In this document: positions 39,278 to 48,909 of the stretch, one piece after another
How the letters are laid out: every line of letters begins with the position of its first letter
How positions within the stretch are numbered: the stretch's first letter is position 1
Origin: Pseudomonas donghuensis
GTDB taxonomy: Bacteria > Pseudomonadota > Gammaproteobacteria > Pseudomonadales > Pseudomonadaceae
Direction: 5' to 3'
NCBI RefSeq assembly: GCF_000259195.1
Contig: NZ_AJJP01000170.1
Coordinates: 1-64,000, forward strand
DNA: 64,000 nucleotides
Program-made: the position numbers and the translations under genes
The notes under the pieces: model-generated
The model's database searches: none
What the model saw: the letters and a program-made list of their open reading frames with translations, nothing else
Told to the model about the DNA's origin: nothing

Positions 39278-40459
39278 TTAGAACTCTACCGTGACCGCCT
39301 GCGAAGCACGGGTCGCCTTGGCCCGGGCGGCTTCGATCGACTCGTCACGGGCCAGGCACACGCCCATGCGCCGCTGGCCGTTGACCTCAGGCTTGCCGAA
39401 CAGGCGAATGGCGGTATCCGGCTCGCTCAGGGCGGCGCCCAGGTTGGCGAACGCGGTCTGCTGCGACTGGCCTTCCACCAGAATCACCGCCGAAGCCGAC
39501 GGGCCGAACTGGCGGATCAGCGGGATCGGCAAGCCCAGGATTGCTCGCGCATGCAGGGCGAACTGCGACAGGTCCTGGGAAATCAGGGTCACCAGACCGG
39601 TGTCGTGCGGGCGCGGCGAGACTTCGCTGAACCACACCTGATCGCCTTTGACGAACAGTTCGACCCCGAACAGGCCACGGCCACCCAGCGCCTCGGTCAC
39701 CGCCTTGGCCACCCGCTCGGACTCGGCCAGGGCCACCGGGCTCATGGCTTGCGGCTGCCAGGATTCTTGGTAATCGCCCTTTTCCTGGCGATGACCGACC
39801 GGCGCGCAGAAGGTGGTGCCGCCGACATGACGAACGGTCAACAGGGTGATTTCGTAGTCGAAATCGATAAAGCCTTCGATGATCACCCGGCCCTTGCCGG
39901 CACGCCCGCCTTCCTGGGCGTAGTCCCAGGCCTTGCGCACATCGTCAGCGCTGCGCAGCAGGCTCTGGCCCTTGCCCGACGAGCTCATTACCGGCTTGAC
40001 CACGCACGGGAAACCCAGGTCTTCGACGGCCTTGGAGTACTCCTCGAAGGTATCGGCAAAATGATACGGCGAGGTCGGCAGGTCCAGCTCTTCGGCGGCC
40101 AGGCGACGGATGCCTTCGCGGTTCATGGTCAATTGCGCGGCACGTGCGGTCGGCACCACGGTGAAGCCTTCGTTTTCCAGTTCGACCAGGGTCGCGGTGG
40201 CGATGGCTTCGATTTCCGGGACGATGTAGTGCGGCTTCTCGGCTTCGATCACGGCCCGCAGGGCGGCGCCGTCGAGCATGTTGATCACGTGGCTGCGATG
40301 AGCCACCTGCATGGCCGGGGCATTGGCGTAACGGTCCACGGCAATCACTTCAACACCCAGGCGTTGCAGCTCGATCACCACTTCCTTGCCCAGCTCGCCG
40401 CAGCCACAAAGCAGTACGCGGGTCGCGGTCGGCGACAATGGGGTTCCGATACGGGTCAT
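39278..40459 (-). CDS. purT: Formate-dependent phosphoribosylglycinamide formyltransferase 2
   Basis: 393 residues. ATP-grasp enzyme that makes formyl-GAR from GAR, formate and ATP in purine synthesis, without folate. The N-terminal [20 protein letters not shown] and the ATP-grasp region ([30 protein letters not shown]) are diagnostic. Start at 40459. Confidence 0.96.
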   Translation of the reverse strand: MTRIGTPLSPTATRVLLCGCGELGKEVVIELQRLGVEVIAVDRYANAPAMQVAHRSHVINMLDGAALRAVIEAEKPHYIVPEIEAIATATLVELENEGFTVVPTARAAQLTMNREGIRRLAAEELDLPTSPYHFADTFEEYSKAVEDLGFPCVVKPVMSSSGKGQSLLRSADDVRKAWDYAQEGGRAGKGRVIIEGFIDFDYEITLLTVRHVGGTTFCAPVGHRQEKGDYQESWQPQAMSPVALAESERVAKAVTEALGGRGLFGVELFVKGDQVWFSEVSPRPHDTGLVTLISQDLSQFALHARAILGLPIPLIRQFGPSASAVILVEGQSQQTAFANLGAALSEPDTAIRLFGKPEVNGQRRMGVCLARDESIEAARAKATRASQAVTVEF

Positions 40460-40556
40460 TTCAGGTCCTCAGAGGGAAGAACATCCTGGGCCGCCCCGTA
40501 CTCGGTGCAACCCGGTGAAAAGGAGCGCCATTTTACATGAACCGTGGCCGTCGGCC

Positions 40557-41024
40557 TCAGCCGGTGACCACCCGCTTGCGCGCGCGCCAGGCCATGGCCA
40601 GCCAGACCACGGTAACCCCGGCGAATTTCGACGCCAGGGCGGTGCCGACCACAGCCGGGGTCAGGGCGCCGATAATGCCGAAGAAGATAAAGGTGTCGAT
40701 CGGGATACTCAGCGCCGAGCTCAACCACAGGCGATCATGCAACGGCCGCTTGGTCAGGGTGAACACCAGCCAGTCGATGCATTCGGACACGGCAAAGGCT
40801 GTGGCACTGGCCAGGGCGATGGCCGGCTCCGAGGTGATATAGGACAGCACCAGGGCCGCCAGCATGGCAATCAGCGCGCCGTGGCCGAAGCGGGTCTGGA
40901 CCATGTCACGGAGGATGAACACCAGCCCGCCCCAGGCGGACCAGATGACGTCCAGGTGCGGGGCACTGGAGAAGGCGTAGTTGATCAGCACTACGCTGCT
41001 GATATAGGCAATCAGAAAGAACAT
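40557..41024 (-). CDS. VUT-family membrane protein (queuosine-precursor transporter-like)
   Basis: 155 residues, about five hydrophobic segments. Family motifs are present: SAWGGLVFILRDMVQTRFG, ALASATAFAVSE and SALSIPIDTFIFFG. It is shorter than YhhQ (about 220), so it is a compact relative; preQ0/preQ1 transport is plausible but not proven. Confidence 0.75.
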   Translation of the reverse strand: MFFLIAYISSVVLINYAFSSAPHLDVIWSAWGGLVFILRDMVQTRFGHGALIAMLAALVLSYITSEPAIALASATAFAVSECIDWLVFTLTKRPLHDRLWLSSALSIPIDTFIFFGIIGALTPAVVGTALASKFAGVTVVWLAMAWRARKRVVTG

Positions 41025-41087
41025 GGGATCGACCGCTGGGCAAGCGCTACAGGGTACTGCAGCGACTGCCGGCGGCCAAGGGGCGGA

Positions 41088-41291
41088 TCACGCGCCGACG
41101 CTGAAGACCAGCCCGGCGGCGACTGCCCGCTCATGGCACAGCGTGAGCACCTGGCGGCGCTCGCTGTTGTCCATCCGCCCCCAGCGAGTGATTTCAGCGG
41201 CGCTGCGCTGGCAGCCGGTGCAGATATCAGCGTCGTCCAGCGCGCAGATCTGCACGCAAGGCGAGGCAACCGGACGTTCAGGGCTGCTCAT
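41088..41291 (-). CDS. DUF1289 small Cys-rich protein
   Basis: 67 residues with the family pattern SPCVQICALDD, ICTGCQRSAAEITRW, four cysteines probably binding metal. The ATG at 41291 overlaps the preceding stop by one base (TGATG), with AGGAGG 4 nt upstream, so it is coupled to the carbonic-anhydrase-like gene. Function unknown. Confidence 0.88.
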   Translation of the reverse strand: MSSPERPVASPCVQICALDDADICTGCQRSAAEITRWGRMDNSERRQVLTLCHERAVAAGLVFSVGA

Positions 41292-41815
41292 CAATCCTCC
41301 TGGGGTGCCAGGTCGCTGGCATAGCGCTCGGCATTGTGCACATAGTGCGCGGCGCTGGCTTCGAGCATTTTCTTCTGCGCGTCGCTCAGTTCGCGCACCA
41401 CCTTGCCCGGCGAGCCCATGACCAGCGAGCCGTCGGGAATCTCCTTGCCCTCGGGGATCAGCGCATTGGCGCCGATGATGCAGTACTTGCCGATGCGTGC
41501 ACCGTTGAGGATCACCGCGTTGATGCCGATCAGGCTGTAATCATCGACCGTGCAGCCGTGGAGCATGGCGTTGTGACCGACGGTCACGCCCTTGCCCAGG
41601 GTCAGCGGCGAGCCCATGTCGGTGTGCATCACCGTGCCATCCTGGACGTTGCTGTTCTCGCCGATATCGATCAGCTCGTTGTCGCCGCGCAGCACCGCGC
41701 CGAACCAGACGTTGGCGCCCGCCTGCAGGCGGACCTTGCCGATCAGCGTGGCGGTCGGCGCAACCCAGCTGCGCGGATGGGTTTCGACCCGCAGGTCGCC
41801 CAGACGGTATTTCAT
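41291..41815 (-). CDS. Gamma-carbonic-anhydrase-like hexapeptide protein (YrdA type)
   Basis: 174 residues of left-handed beta-helix. The metal-binding histidines are in VMHTDMGS and [11 protein letters not shown], as in gamma-carbonic anhydrases. Further motifs: [13 protein letters not shown] and [13 protein letters not shown]. Enzymatic activity is not certain for this subgroup. The ATG at 41815 is the homologous start. Confidence 0.88.
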   Translation of the reverse strand: MKYRLGDLRVETHPRSWVAPTATLIGKVRLQAGANVWFGAVLRGDNELIDIGENSNVQDGTVMHTDMGSPLTLGKGVTVGHNAMLHGCTVDDYSLIGINAVILNGARIGKYCIIGANALIPEGKEIPDGSLVMGSPGKVVRELSDAQKKMLEASAAHYVHNAERYASDLAPQED

Positions 41816-41858
41816 GCGTGGTTCCTCACGGTGCGGCGTGGCTGGCGGGTGCACCCGC

Positions 41859-42458
41859 TCAAATGGGGGTGAAACGTTCAGGTGGCTGATGCAGGCTGAT
41901 GTTGGCATCGTAAAGCAAGTTGACCAGCTCGACGATCATGATTGCCGACAGGCCCCAGATCTTGTACTCGCCGTAGCGGTAGCTGGGCACGTACCAGCTA
42001 CGGCCCTGGTAATCGATACGGTGGGTATGGTCGCGCGGGTCCTGGCGGAAGAACTCCAGCGGTACGGTAAACACCGCGGCGATCTCGGCATCGTTGGCCT
42101 GGTACTCGACAAAATCCGGGATCAGGCCAACGAAAGGCGTGACCTTCAGGCCGTGCAGGGAGATCAGCGGGCTCAGCGGACCGATGATTTCCACCAGGCC
42201 TGGCGGCAGGCCGATCTCTTCTTCGGCTTCACGCAGGGCGGTGAAGATCAGGTCGGGGTCTTCCGGGTCACGGCGACCGCCCGGGAAGGCAACCTCGCCA
42301 CCGTGGGTCGACAGCCCCTTGGCGCGCAGGGTCAACACCAGTTCCGGCTCTTCGCTGCGGGTGATGGGCAATAACACAGCGGCCTCGGGAAAACGTCGGT
42401 CCGTCTCCAGGGTACTCGGCGTATGACTGCTCACGCGGCGAAGTAGCTCGTCCAGCAT
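41859..42458 (-). CDS. NUDIX hydrolase, coenzyme A pyrophosphatase type
   Basis: 199 residues. Hydrolyses CoA to 3',5'-ADP and 4'-phosphopantetheine. The UPF0035-type signature [13 protein letters not shown] lies next to the NUDIX box ending [12 protein letters not shown], with the two-residue longer box typical of CoA-specific members. The ATG at 42458 is chosen. It is divergent from the second NUDIX gene. Confidence 0.88.
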   Translation of the reverse strand: MLDELLRRVSSHTPSTLETDRRFPEAAVLLPITRSEEPELVLTLRAKGLSTHGGEVAFPGGRRDPEDPDLIFTALREAEEEIGLPPGLVEIIGPLSPLISLHGLKVTPFVGLIPDFVEYQANDAEIAAVFTVPLEFFRQDPRDHTHRIDYQGRSWYVPSYRYGEYKIWGLSAIMIVELVNLLYDANISLHQPPERFTPI

Positions 42459-42592
42459 TGCTCTCTCTCGATTCCAAAGCCTGTCCTGCATGATGCACCA
42501 AAGCCGCGAACCGCCCAAGCCCCGACGACGATCCGGCTTGCGGCGGCGGTGACAGTGGCGCCAAGATAGGCGCACCTAACAGGAATAAAAGC

Positions 42593-43147
42593 ATGAAATT
42601 CTGCAGCGCGTGCGGCAATCCGGTGATTCAGCGTATTCCCGAGGGCGATACCCGCCTGCGTTTTGTCTGCGATCACTGCAAGGCCATTCATTACCAGAAC
42701 CCCAATATCGTCGCCGGGGTGCTGCCGATCTGGGGCAGCCAGGTGCTGTTGTGCCGCCGCGCCATCGAACCGCGCCGTGGTTACTGGACCTTGCCGGCCG
42801 GTTTCATGGAGAACGGTGAAACCATGGACCAGGCCGCCCGCCGGGAAACCATCGAAGAAGCCTGCGCCCGGGTCGGGACCATGAGCCTGTATCAGCTGTT
42901 CGACCTGCCGCACATCAACCAGGTGCACGTGTTCTTTCGCGCCGAACTCGCCGACCTGGACTTCGCCGTCGGCGTCGAGAGCCTGGAAGTGCGGCTTTTC
43001 GACGAAAGTGAAATCCCCTGGGACGAGCTGGCTTTCCGCACCGTCAGTCGTACCCTAGAATGCTATTATCGTGACCGCATCGAGCAACGCTTCCCGATTG
43101 GCAACGAATGCCTTTCGCCCATGCTCGTCTTGTCACCCAACACCTAG
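42593..43147 (+). CDS. NUDIX hydrolase with N-terminal zinc ribbon
   Basis: 184 residues. Zinc ribbon C4-C7/C26-C29 (FCSACGN, FVCDHCK). NUDIX box from 70 to 92 (GFMENGETMDQAARRETIEE). This architecture is related to NudC-type NADH pyrophosphatases but shorter, so the substrate is unresolved. The L,D-transpeptidase gene begins 21 nt downstream. Confidence 0.88.
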   Translation: MKFCSACGNPVIQRIPEGDTRLRFVCDHCKAIHYQNPNIVAGVLPIWGSQVLLCRRAIEPRRGYWTLPAGFMENGETMDQAARRETIEEACARVGTMSLYQLFDLPHINQVHVFFRAELADLDFAVGVESLEVRLFDESEIPWDELAFRTVSRTLECYYRDRIEQRFPIGNECLSPMLVLSPNT

Positions 43148-43168
43148 CATTTTCAGGGATATCGTTTC

Positions 43169-43726
43169 ATGCGCTGGTTGCTTGCCCTTTTCTGCCTCAG
43201 TGTGGCTTCGATGTCCCAGGCGGGTTTCACCGAAACCATCATTACCCGGCCGGTCGACAAGACCGCGCCTTCGCCACTGCAACCGCAACAGCCGAAGCCT
43301 GCGATGATCGACAAGATCCTGGTGATCAAGTCCGAACGCCGCCTGCAGCTCATCAGTGACGGCGCGCCGCTGAAGACCTACCGCATCTCCCTGGGCAAGC
43401 AGCCCAAGGGCGCCAAGGTGCAGGAAGGCGACAAGCGCACCCCCGAAGGTTTCTACTGGATCGATTGGCGCAAGCAGAGCGATCGCTACAACCTGGCCAT
43501 GCATGTGTCCTACCCGAACATCAGCGACGCCGCCCGCGCCCGTCGTGAAGGCGTCCCGCCAGGCGGCATGATCATGATCCACGGCACGCCCCTGAGCGAG
43601 GAGTACCCGGAAGAGGTGTTCCACACCCTGGACTGGACCGAAGGCTGCATCGCCATGACCAACCGCGACATGCGCGAGGTGTGGAACATGGTGCCGGACG
43701 GCACCATGATCGAAATCCGGCCCTGA
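43169..43726 (+). CDS. L,D-transpeptidase family protein (YkuD domain)
   Basis: 185 residues with a signal peptide (LLALFCLSVASMSQA). The YkuD catalytic site is present: His138 in MIMIHGTPL and Cys160 in DWTEGCIAMTN. Such enzymes make 3-3 cross-links or attach lipoproteins to peptidoglycan in the periplasm. Which activity applies here cannot be told. Confidence 0.9.
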   Translation: MRWLLALFCLSVASMSQAGFTETIITRPVDKTAPSPLQPQQPKPAMIDKILVIKSERRLQLISDGAPLKTYRISLGKQPKGAKVQEGDKRTPEGFYWIDWRKQSDRYNLAMHVSYPNISDAARARREGVPPGGMIMIHGTPLSEEYPEEVFHTLDWTEGCIAMTNRDMREVWNMVPDGTMIEIRP

Positions 43727-43732
43727 GCTCCG

Positions 43733-44380
43733 TCACCATTTGAGCCTGCGGCTCAGCCTCGAATCATCGGGCTTGAGCCACTGGGCGCTGAGCAGCACCG
43801 GGGCCAAGGTTGCGCCGGGTTCGACAGCGCCTTGCAAACGCCCGCGGCGCTGGCGCAGGTCGGCGTCCAGTTCGAACTGATGCTGCCCCTGCAACTGCAA
43901 TTGCGCCAACAGGTGCATGCCGACCGAGCAATCAACCCGCACCCGGGTGGCGCCCAACGGCACTGACCATGGCGCAACCAGTGCCAGGTTGTGGCCAGCG
44001 ATCTCACCCTGGCTGCCCTGGCACTGCCGACCGCTACCCTGCACTTCGATCCGGCCTGTCCACTCGCCCGTCAGGCGATAGGACAAAGGCATTGCCAACG
44101 TGCGCTGCCACGGCTCGACAGCGGCGGTCCAGTTCCACGGCCAGCCAGCCACCTTGAGCTGCCAGTCCTGCCCCTGAAACCCGAGGTTGACCTGCGCCTG
44201 CAAACGCCAGGGCTGCCAGTGCCAGGCAAGCGGCCCCACCTGCCCCAGTCGCTGAGCCTGGCCTTGCCAGAGGCTGCCGGAGACACCCTGGGCGGCCATG
44301 GGCGCGAGCAACCAGTTCGCCGGTAACCCGGCCAATACGCTCACCAAGAACACCAGGCTGAACCAGCCGATGCGCTTCAT
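43733..44380 (-). CDS. gspN: Type II secretion protein N
   Basis: 215 residues. One N-terminal membrane segment (FSLVFLVSVLAGLPANWLL), then a periplasmic domain with the GspN pattern (GVSGSLWQGQAQRL, LAWHWQPWRL). Last gene of the gsp operon; its ATG overlaps the gspM stop (ATGA). GspN is dispensable in many T2SS. Confidence 0.82.
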   Translation of the reverse strand: MKRIGWFSLVFLVSVLAGLPANWLLAPMAAQGVSGSLWQGQAQRLGQVGPLAWHWQPWRLQAQVNLGFQGQDWQLKVAGWPWNWTAAVEPWQRTLAMPLSYRLTGEWTGRIEVQGSGRQCQGSQGEIAGHNLALVAPWSVPLGATRVRVDCSVGMHLLAQLQLQGQHQFELDADLRQRRGRLQGAVEPGATLAPVLLSAQWLKPDDSRLSRRLKW

Positions 44381-44763
44381 TGTTGCAACTCCAGCTCGAA
44401 GGTCATGGCGGACTCAGCCTGCTCCAGTGACCAGCGCAGCGGGCGCAGGCCTTCGCCCTGCACGGCCAGTAACCAGCGCTGCAAACCTTGCTCATCGGCT
44501 GCGCGGCCCTTGATCTGCCAGCTGTGATTTTCCGCCAGTACCTGGTTGAGGACGATGCTGTTTGCCTGGGCTGATTGTTGCAGTTGCTCGACACTGAAGC
44601 GCGCGTCGACCGGCACGCTGGCCGCCGACCGCGCCAGCGCCTGCCACTGCTGCGCGGCCTGCCAGCGGGCCATGCCCTCGCGCATCACCAGGGTCAGCAG
44701 TAACAACGCGACCGTTGCCCAGGCGGCCGGCAGTAACCAGCGGCGCTGTATCCACTCACTCAT
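44377..44763 (-). CDS. gspM: Type II secretion protein M
   Basis: 128 residues. Inner-membrane assembly-platform protein: a short cytoplasmic N-terminus (MSEWIQRR), one membrane helix (LLPAAWATVALLLLTLVM) and a periplasmic ferredoxin-like domain. Sequence is divergent, as usual for GspM, so the call rests on topology and position between gspL and gspN. Confidence 0.82.
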   Translation of the reverse strand: MSEWIQRRWLLPAAWATVALLLLTLVMREGMARWQAAQQWQALARSAASVPVDARFSVEQLQQSAQANSIVLNQVLAENHSWQIKGRAADEQGLQRWLLAVQGEGLRPLRWSLEQAESAMTFELELQQ

Positions 44764-45869
44764 GACGCCGCTCCCAGGTCGAAGACCAGTTGCAATTGAT
44801 CTTCGCCACCGACGACTTCAACCAGCACACCGACCTGCTTGGCGATGGCCTCCCAGGTCGCGGCCGCAGGCGGCTGATTGCCACGAAGGCGCAGCGTCCA
44901 GCGTTGCCCGTCGAAGCCGGTGGCGGTCATGTGCCAGGCAGGCTGCGCTTGCAGCCATTGCTGCAACGCCGCCTGCAGCTGCTCGATCTGGCGCAGGCGC
45001 AGTTGGCGATCTTCCTCGGCCTGACGCAGGCGCTTGAGGACCTGGGCGGCCTGCCGCGGTGAAGTGACCGGCCCGGTCACGGCGACCACCTGCGCCTTGT
45101 AGACCTCGCTCTGGCGCCATTGCTGGGTCAGCCACAAGCCACTCCAGAGCAGGCCCAGTAGCGCGCACGCGCCAATCAGTCGCCATTGCCCGGGGGCCAT
45201 TGGAAGCCGCAGCCGCAGCTCACGTGCCGGGCGCAGGTCAAACAGGCTGGGCAAACGCTCCAGCGCGACCAGTCGGGGTGGCCAGGCACCCTCGAACTGT
45301 TCGCGTTGCAGGCCCGGCCAAGGTGCCGGCAGGTTCGGCCCGAGCAAGGTCGGCCAAGCCAGCCAGTGCTGTCGGGACTGTTCGGTTACGCCCTTGAGCA
45401 ACAACAGATCAGGGCTGCGCTGCCAGCACAGGGCCGTGCCTGCCGGCGTATCCGCCATCAACTGAAACTCGGCCCAGCAACGCTCCACGACTAGCCCCCA
45501 GTCCGTACACTGGGCCAACCACTGGCCGAGCAGCGCCTGATCGACGCTGACCAGCTCCAGCTGATTGCCCTGGCGCGACACACAGCCACAACGGATGGAC
45601 TCGGCGGGCTGCAGCAAACGCTCTTCAAGCAGCAGCGGCCACTCGTCACGCTTGAGCCCCGGTGGCGCCGCAAGCTGGCAATGGCTGCACTGGTTGCCCG
45701 GCAGGACCAGCGCCACGCAAGCGCCGTCAGGGCTGGGTGGCGGTCCCTCGCCGGCTTCGCGCCTGCCGTCTGCCAGGCGCAGCCAGCTCCAGGGCGCGTG
45801 CCCAAGGCCAGGCCGTAGCAGCAGCCAGTTGCTCGCGCGTGGAGATTGCCAGCGCTCAAGCCATTTCAT
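44760..45869 (-). CDS. gspL: Type II secretion protein L
   Basis: 369 residues. Cytoplasmic actin-like domain (to about 235), one membrane helix (LIGACALLGLLWSGLWL), then a coiled-coil and a periplasmic ferredoxin-like domain. It links the GspE ATPase to the GspM platform. Starts in a 1-nt overlap with gspJ (TGATG). Confidence 0.85.
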   Translation of the reverse strand: MKWLERWQSPRASNWLLLRPGLGHAPWSWLRLADGRREAGEGPPPSPDGACVALVLPGNQCSHCQLAAPPGLKRDEWPLLLEERLLQPAESIRCGCVSRQGNQLELVSVDQALLGQWLAQCTDWGLVVERCWAEFQLMADTPAGTALCWQRSPDLLLLKGVTEQSRQHWLAWPTLLGPNLPAPWPGLQREQFEGAWPPRLVALERLPSLFDLRPARELRLRLPMAPGQWRLIGACALLGLLWSGLWLTQQWRQSEVYKAQVVAVTGPVTSPRQAAQVLKRLRQAEEDRQLRLRQIEQLQAALQQWLQAQPAWHMTATGFDGQRWTLRLRGNQPPAAATWEAIAKQVGVLVEVVGGEDQLQLVFDLGAAS

Positions 45870-46456
45870 CAGGGCGCCTCCGGCAGGGCGAAGGTACAGA
45901 CATAAGGTGCTCCATCACGCTTGAACTCAAGCCGTATGCCGCGATCCGGGGCGGATCGCTCGGCAGAAGGAAAGGCCAGCCAGCGGCCCGAGTGAAAAAA
46001 GGAGAAGCTCGGCGCCGCAACCTGATCGAGCTGATCGCGCTCATGCCACTGCGGTTTCCCCACCGCATACAGGTCGGCGGAGGTTTCCAGCAGCAGGCGT
46101 TGGCCGCGTGGGTCGTAACTGAGGCGCTGGCGCTGCACGCGTGAACCGCCTTCAGCTTGCGGCCAGGCACTGCGGGCCACCCAGTGCAGTTGCAAGGCGG
46201 CGGGTTGCCAGTCCAGCCAATTGATTGCCAGAGGCAGGCGCTGCTCGTAGAGCTGACGCAACACCGTCGAGTCGAAGCGCCGCTCCAGGGCCAGGCAAAA
46301 ATTCAGTACCGGCGAGGCCTGGGCAGGTTGTTGCAGGCGTTCGCGCACACCCACCCAGGCATTGACCAGCGCTGCCAGCAAGCCCCCCAGCACAGCAGTC
46401 AGGGCCAGGGCCACCAGCAGTTCGAGCAAGGTCAGGCCCTGCTGACGGCGCTTCAT
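45869..46456 (-). CDS. gspJ: Type II secretion minor pseudopilin J
   Basis: 195 residues. Prepilin signal (RRQQG before LTLLELLVALALTAV) cleaved by PilD/XcpA, which is not in this window. The longer globular domain and position after gspI fit GspJ, which forms the tip complex with GspI and GspK. Confidence 0.85.
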   Translation of the reverse strand: MKRRQQGLTLLELLVALALTAVLGGLLAALVNAWVGVRERLQQPAQASPVLNFCLALERRFDSTVLRQLYEQRLPLAINWLDWQPAALQLHWVARSAWPQAEGGSRVQRQRLSYDPRGQRLLLETSADLYAVGKPQWHERDQLDQVAAPSFSFFHSGRWLAFPSAERSAPDRGIRLEFKRDGAPYVCTFALPEAP

Positions 46457-46821
46457 GGGCGCACCAGGAAGATGCGGTACTGGCCAAGGGGGTCGCGCCC
46501 GTCACGGTCGGCAAACAGGCGCAACTCGCCACGGCGCAGGTTGCGCACGCCCGTGGACGTCAGTTGCAGCTGCCAATGACAGAGGCCATCGCCCTGCTGC
46601 AATTGCCCGCCAACGCTGTTGTCCATCGGCCAGTACTGCTCGACGGCAAAACGCGCCTGCAGCTCCCGGGCACAGAACACGCCCAGGCGGTGTTGCTGCA
46701 CGCTCTGCTGCACCGCCAGGCGCTGGCGCAGCACCTGGCTGGTCATGATGGCCAAGGCTGCGGCAATCCCTAAGGCCACGGTCACCTCCAGCAGGGTGAA
46801 ACCTCGCTGTGCGCGCCTCAC
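46453..46821 (-). CDS. gspI: Type II secretion minor pseudopilin I
   Basis: 122 residues. Prepilin motif RGFTLLEVTVALGIAAALA with Glu at +5. The GTG start at 46821 overlaps the gspH stop (GTGA); a longer frame upstream lacks a prepilin signal. Part of the pseudopilus tip. Confidence 0.84.
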   Translation of the reverse strand: MRRAQRGFTLLEVTVALGIAAALAIMTSQVLRQRLAVQQSVQQHRLGVFCARELQARFAVEQYWPMDNSVGGQLQQGDGLCHWQLQLTSTGVRNLRRGELRLFADRDGRDPLGQYRIFLVRP

Positions 46822-47252
46822 CGCGGTGCCCTGTGCAACTGGCCGGCGCCGTTCCACTGCCAACGCTGGGCCCCCTCCGGCCAATGCCAGTTCAAGGCAG
46901 CACTGCGGGCAACACCGGAGGGGGTGAACACCAGGCGTGGCTCGCGGCTGGCTGGCCAGTCGGCTTGCAAAACTGGCGGCCAGTCGCCCAAGGCAACGGG
47001 CTCGGCCTGCCAACGCTCATCGATCAGGCGGACAAATTCGGGACGGCTGCCATTCCAGCGCAGGCCACGAATCTCCCCGCCATGCAGCGCCAGCTCCGCC
47101 TGCTGGCGACTGGCACTGGCCAGGCGCTCAAGGGCCTGGTGCACCGGCGCCTTGCCGCTGTCGAGCCAGGCAATGCTCAAGGTGCTCATCAGCCCGGCAA
47201 TCAGCAGCACCACAAGCATTTCCAGCAGGGTAAAACCACGCTCGGCGCGCAT
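46818..47252 (-). CDS. gspH: Type II secretion minor pseudopilin H
   Basis: 144 residues. Prepilin motif RGFTLLEMLVVLLIAGLMS, then a beta-rich domain (LVFTPSGVARSAALNWHW). Starts 2 nt after the gspG stop. Connects tip and shaft of the pseudopilus. Confidence 0.84.
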   Translation of the reverse strand: MRAERGFTLLEMLVVLLIAGLMSTLSIAWLDSGKAPVHQALERLASASRQQAELALHGGEIRGLRWNGSRPEFVRLIDERWQAEPVALGDWPPVLQADWPASREPRLVFTPSGVARSAALNWHWPEGAQRWQWNGAGQLHRAPR

Positions 47253-47254
47253 GC

Positions 47255-47689
47255 CTAGAGTTCCCAGTTACCCAGGTCGGCATCGATGCCTTCGCCGCCC
47301 TCGACACCATCGGCGCCCAGCGAGTAAATGTCGATGCGCCCGTGCTGGCCGGGGGCACGGTACTGATACGCCGTGCCCCACGGGTCTTGCGGCAGGCGGC
47401 GGATGTAACCGTCGGCGCGCCAGGCGCGTGGCAGCGGCTCTAGCGTCGGTTTGCTGACCAACGCCGACAGGCCTTGCTCGGCCGACGGGAAACGCAGGTT
47501 GTCGAGGCGGTACATGTCCAGCGCCTGCTCCAGGGTCGACAGGTCGGCCATGACCTTCTGCTTCATGGCCTTGTCCTGGCTGCCGAGCACGCTGGGGGCG
47601 ACCACGGCGATCAACAGGCCGATGATGAAGATCACCACCATGATTTCCATCAGGGTGAAACCGCGCTGACGCGCGCGTGGGCTGTGCAT
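47255..47689 (-). CDS. gspG: Type II secretion major pseudopilin G
   Basis: 144 residues. Prepilin motif RGFTLMEIMVVIFIIGLLIA and the GspG signature (MYRLDNLRFPSAEQGL, QDPWGTAYQY, DIYSLGADG) that includes the calcium-binding loop. The ATG at 47689 has GGAG 8 nt upstream. Builds the pseudopilus shaft. Confidence 0.93.
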   Translation of the reverse strand: MHSPRARQRGFTLMEIMVVIFIIGLLIAVVAPSVLGSQDKAMKQKVMADLSTLEQALDMYRLDNLRFPSAEQGLSALVSKPTLEPLPRAWRADGYIRRLPQDPWGTAYQYRAPGQHGRIDIYSLGADGVEGGEGIDADLGNWEL

Positions 47690-47703
47690 GGTCTTGCTCC
47701 TTT

Positions 47704-48906
47704 TCAAAGTGTCAGTCCCTGGTTGAGCTGCATGATCGGCAACAGCACGGCGAGGACGATGAACAACACCACCGCGCCCATGACCAAAATCATCAGCGGT
47801 TCGAACAGCGCCATGGCGCTGTCCACCTGGCGGGCGAAGCCGCGCTCCTGGTTGTCGGCGACCCGTTCGAGCATGTCCGGTAGCGTGCCGCTGGCCTCGC
47901 CACTGGCGACCATGTTCAGCAGCAACGGCGGGAAGTGGCCGCTGGCATCCAGCGCCCGGTGCAGGCTGACCCCGCCCTGCACATCAGTGCTGACCCGTTG
48001 CAGGGCCAGGTGAATGCGCCGGTTGTTGACCGTGGCCGTGGCCACTTGCAGGGCTTCGAGCAACGGTACGCCGCTGCCGGCCAGAATCGCCAGGCTGCGC
48101 GACAGGCGCGCGCTCTCCAGCACCGCCAGCAGGTTGCCGATCCGTGGCAGGCGCAGCAGCAGGTCGTCGCGGCGCAAACGCCAGTGCGGGCGGCGCAACA
48201 GCCAGGCGCCGAGCAGGGCCGCCAGCGCCCCGCCGATCAGCAACCACGGGCCGAGCAGCACCAGCAGGTCGCTGATGCCGATCAGCAGCGAGGTGATCCA
48301 CGGCAGGCTCTGCCCCGAGTGGGCAAACTGTTCAGTGAGCTTGGGCACCACGAAAGTCATCAGGCCAACCACCACCGCCAGCGACACGCCCATCAGCACA
48401 CAGGGGTAGATCAGTGCCGTACGTGCCTTGTGCTGCTGGCGCTGGACCTGCTCCAGGTGTTCGGCCAGCCGTTCCAGCACCTGGGCCAGGCGCCCGGAGC
48501 GCTCGCCAGCTTCGACCAGCGCGCAATACAAACCGGAAAACAAGCCCCCCTGGCGCGCCAGGCTGCGGGCCAGGCTAAGGCCTTCGGCGAGCGAACCGCG
48601 CACCGCTACCAGCACGTTGCGCAAGGCCGGCTCCACCAGTTGCCGCTCCAGGGTCGCCAGGGCATCCACCAGGGGAATGCCGGCGCCGGTCAGGGTCGCC
48701 AGTTGCCGGGTCAGTTCACACAACTGGGCGCGGTTGACGCGCTGGCGTCGCGGCTGGGCGTTGCCGGTTTCGTGGCGTTGCAACTGCCGGGTGAACAGCC
48801 CCTGCTCACGCAATAACTGGCGGGCATGGCGCTCGCTGTCGGCCTGGATACTGGCCTTGTGCGCCCGCCCGCTGAGGTCCACTGCCTGGTAGCGAAAGGT
48901 CGGCAT
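47704..48906 (-). CDS. gspF: Type II secretion inner-membrane platform protein F
   Basis: 400 residues. Two repeated cytoplasmic GspF domains (LATLTGAGIPLVDAL and AILAGSGVPLLEALQ) and three membrane helices. Works with the GspE ATPase to extend the pseudopilus. It starts 3 nt after gspE. Confidence 0.93.
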   Translation of the reverse strand: MPTFRYQAVDLSGRAHKASIQADSERHARQLLREQGLFTRQLQRHETGNAQPRRQRVNRAQLCELTRQLATLTGAGIPLVDALATLERQLVEPALRNVLVAVRGSLAEGLSLARSLARQGGLFSGLYCALVEAGERSGRLAQVLERLAEHLEQVQRQQHKARTALIYPCVLMGVSLAVVVGLMTFVVPKLTEQFAHSGQSLPWITSLLIGISDLLVLLGPWLLIGGALAALLGAWLLRRPHWRLRRDDLLLRLPRIGNLLAVLESARLSRSLAILAGSGVPLLEALQVATATVNNRRIHLALQRVSTDVQGGVSLHRALDASGHFPPLLLNMVASGEASGTLPDMLERVADNQERGFARQVDSAMALFEPLMILVMGAVVLFIVLAVLLPIMQLNQGLTL

Positions 48907-48909
48907 GGC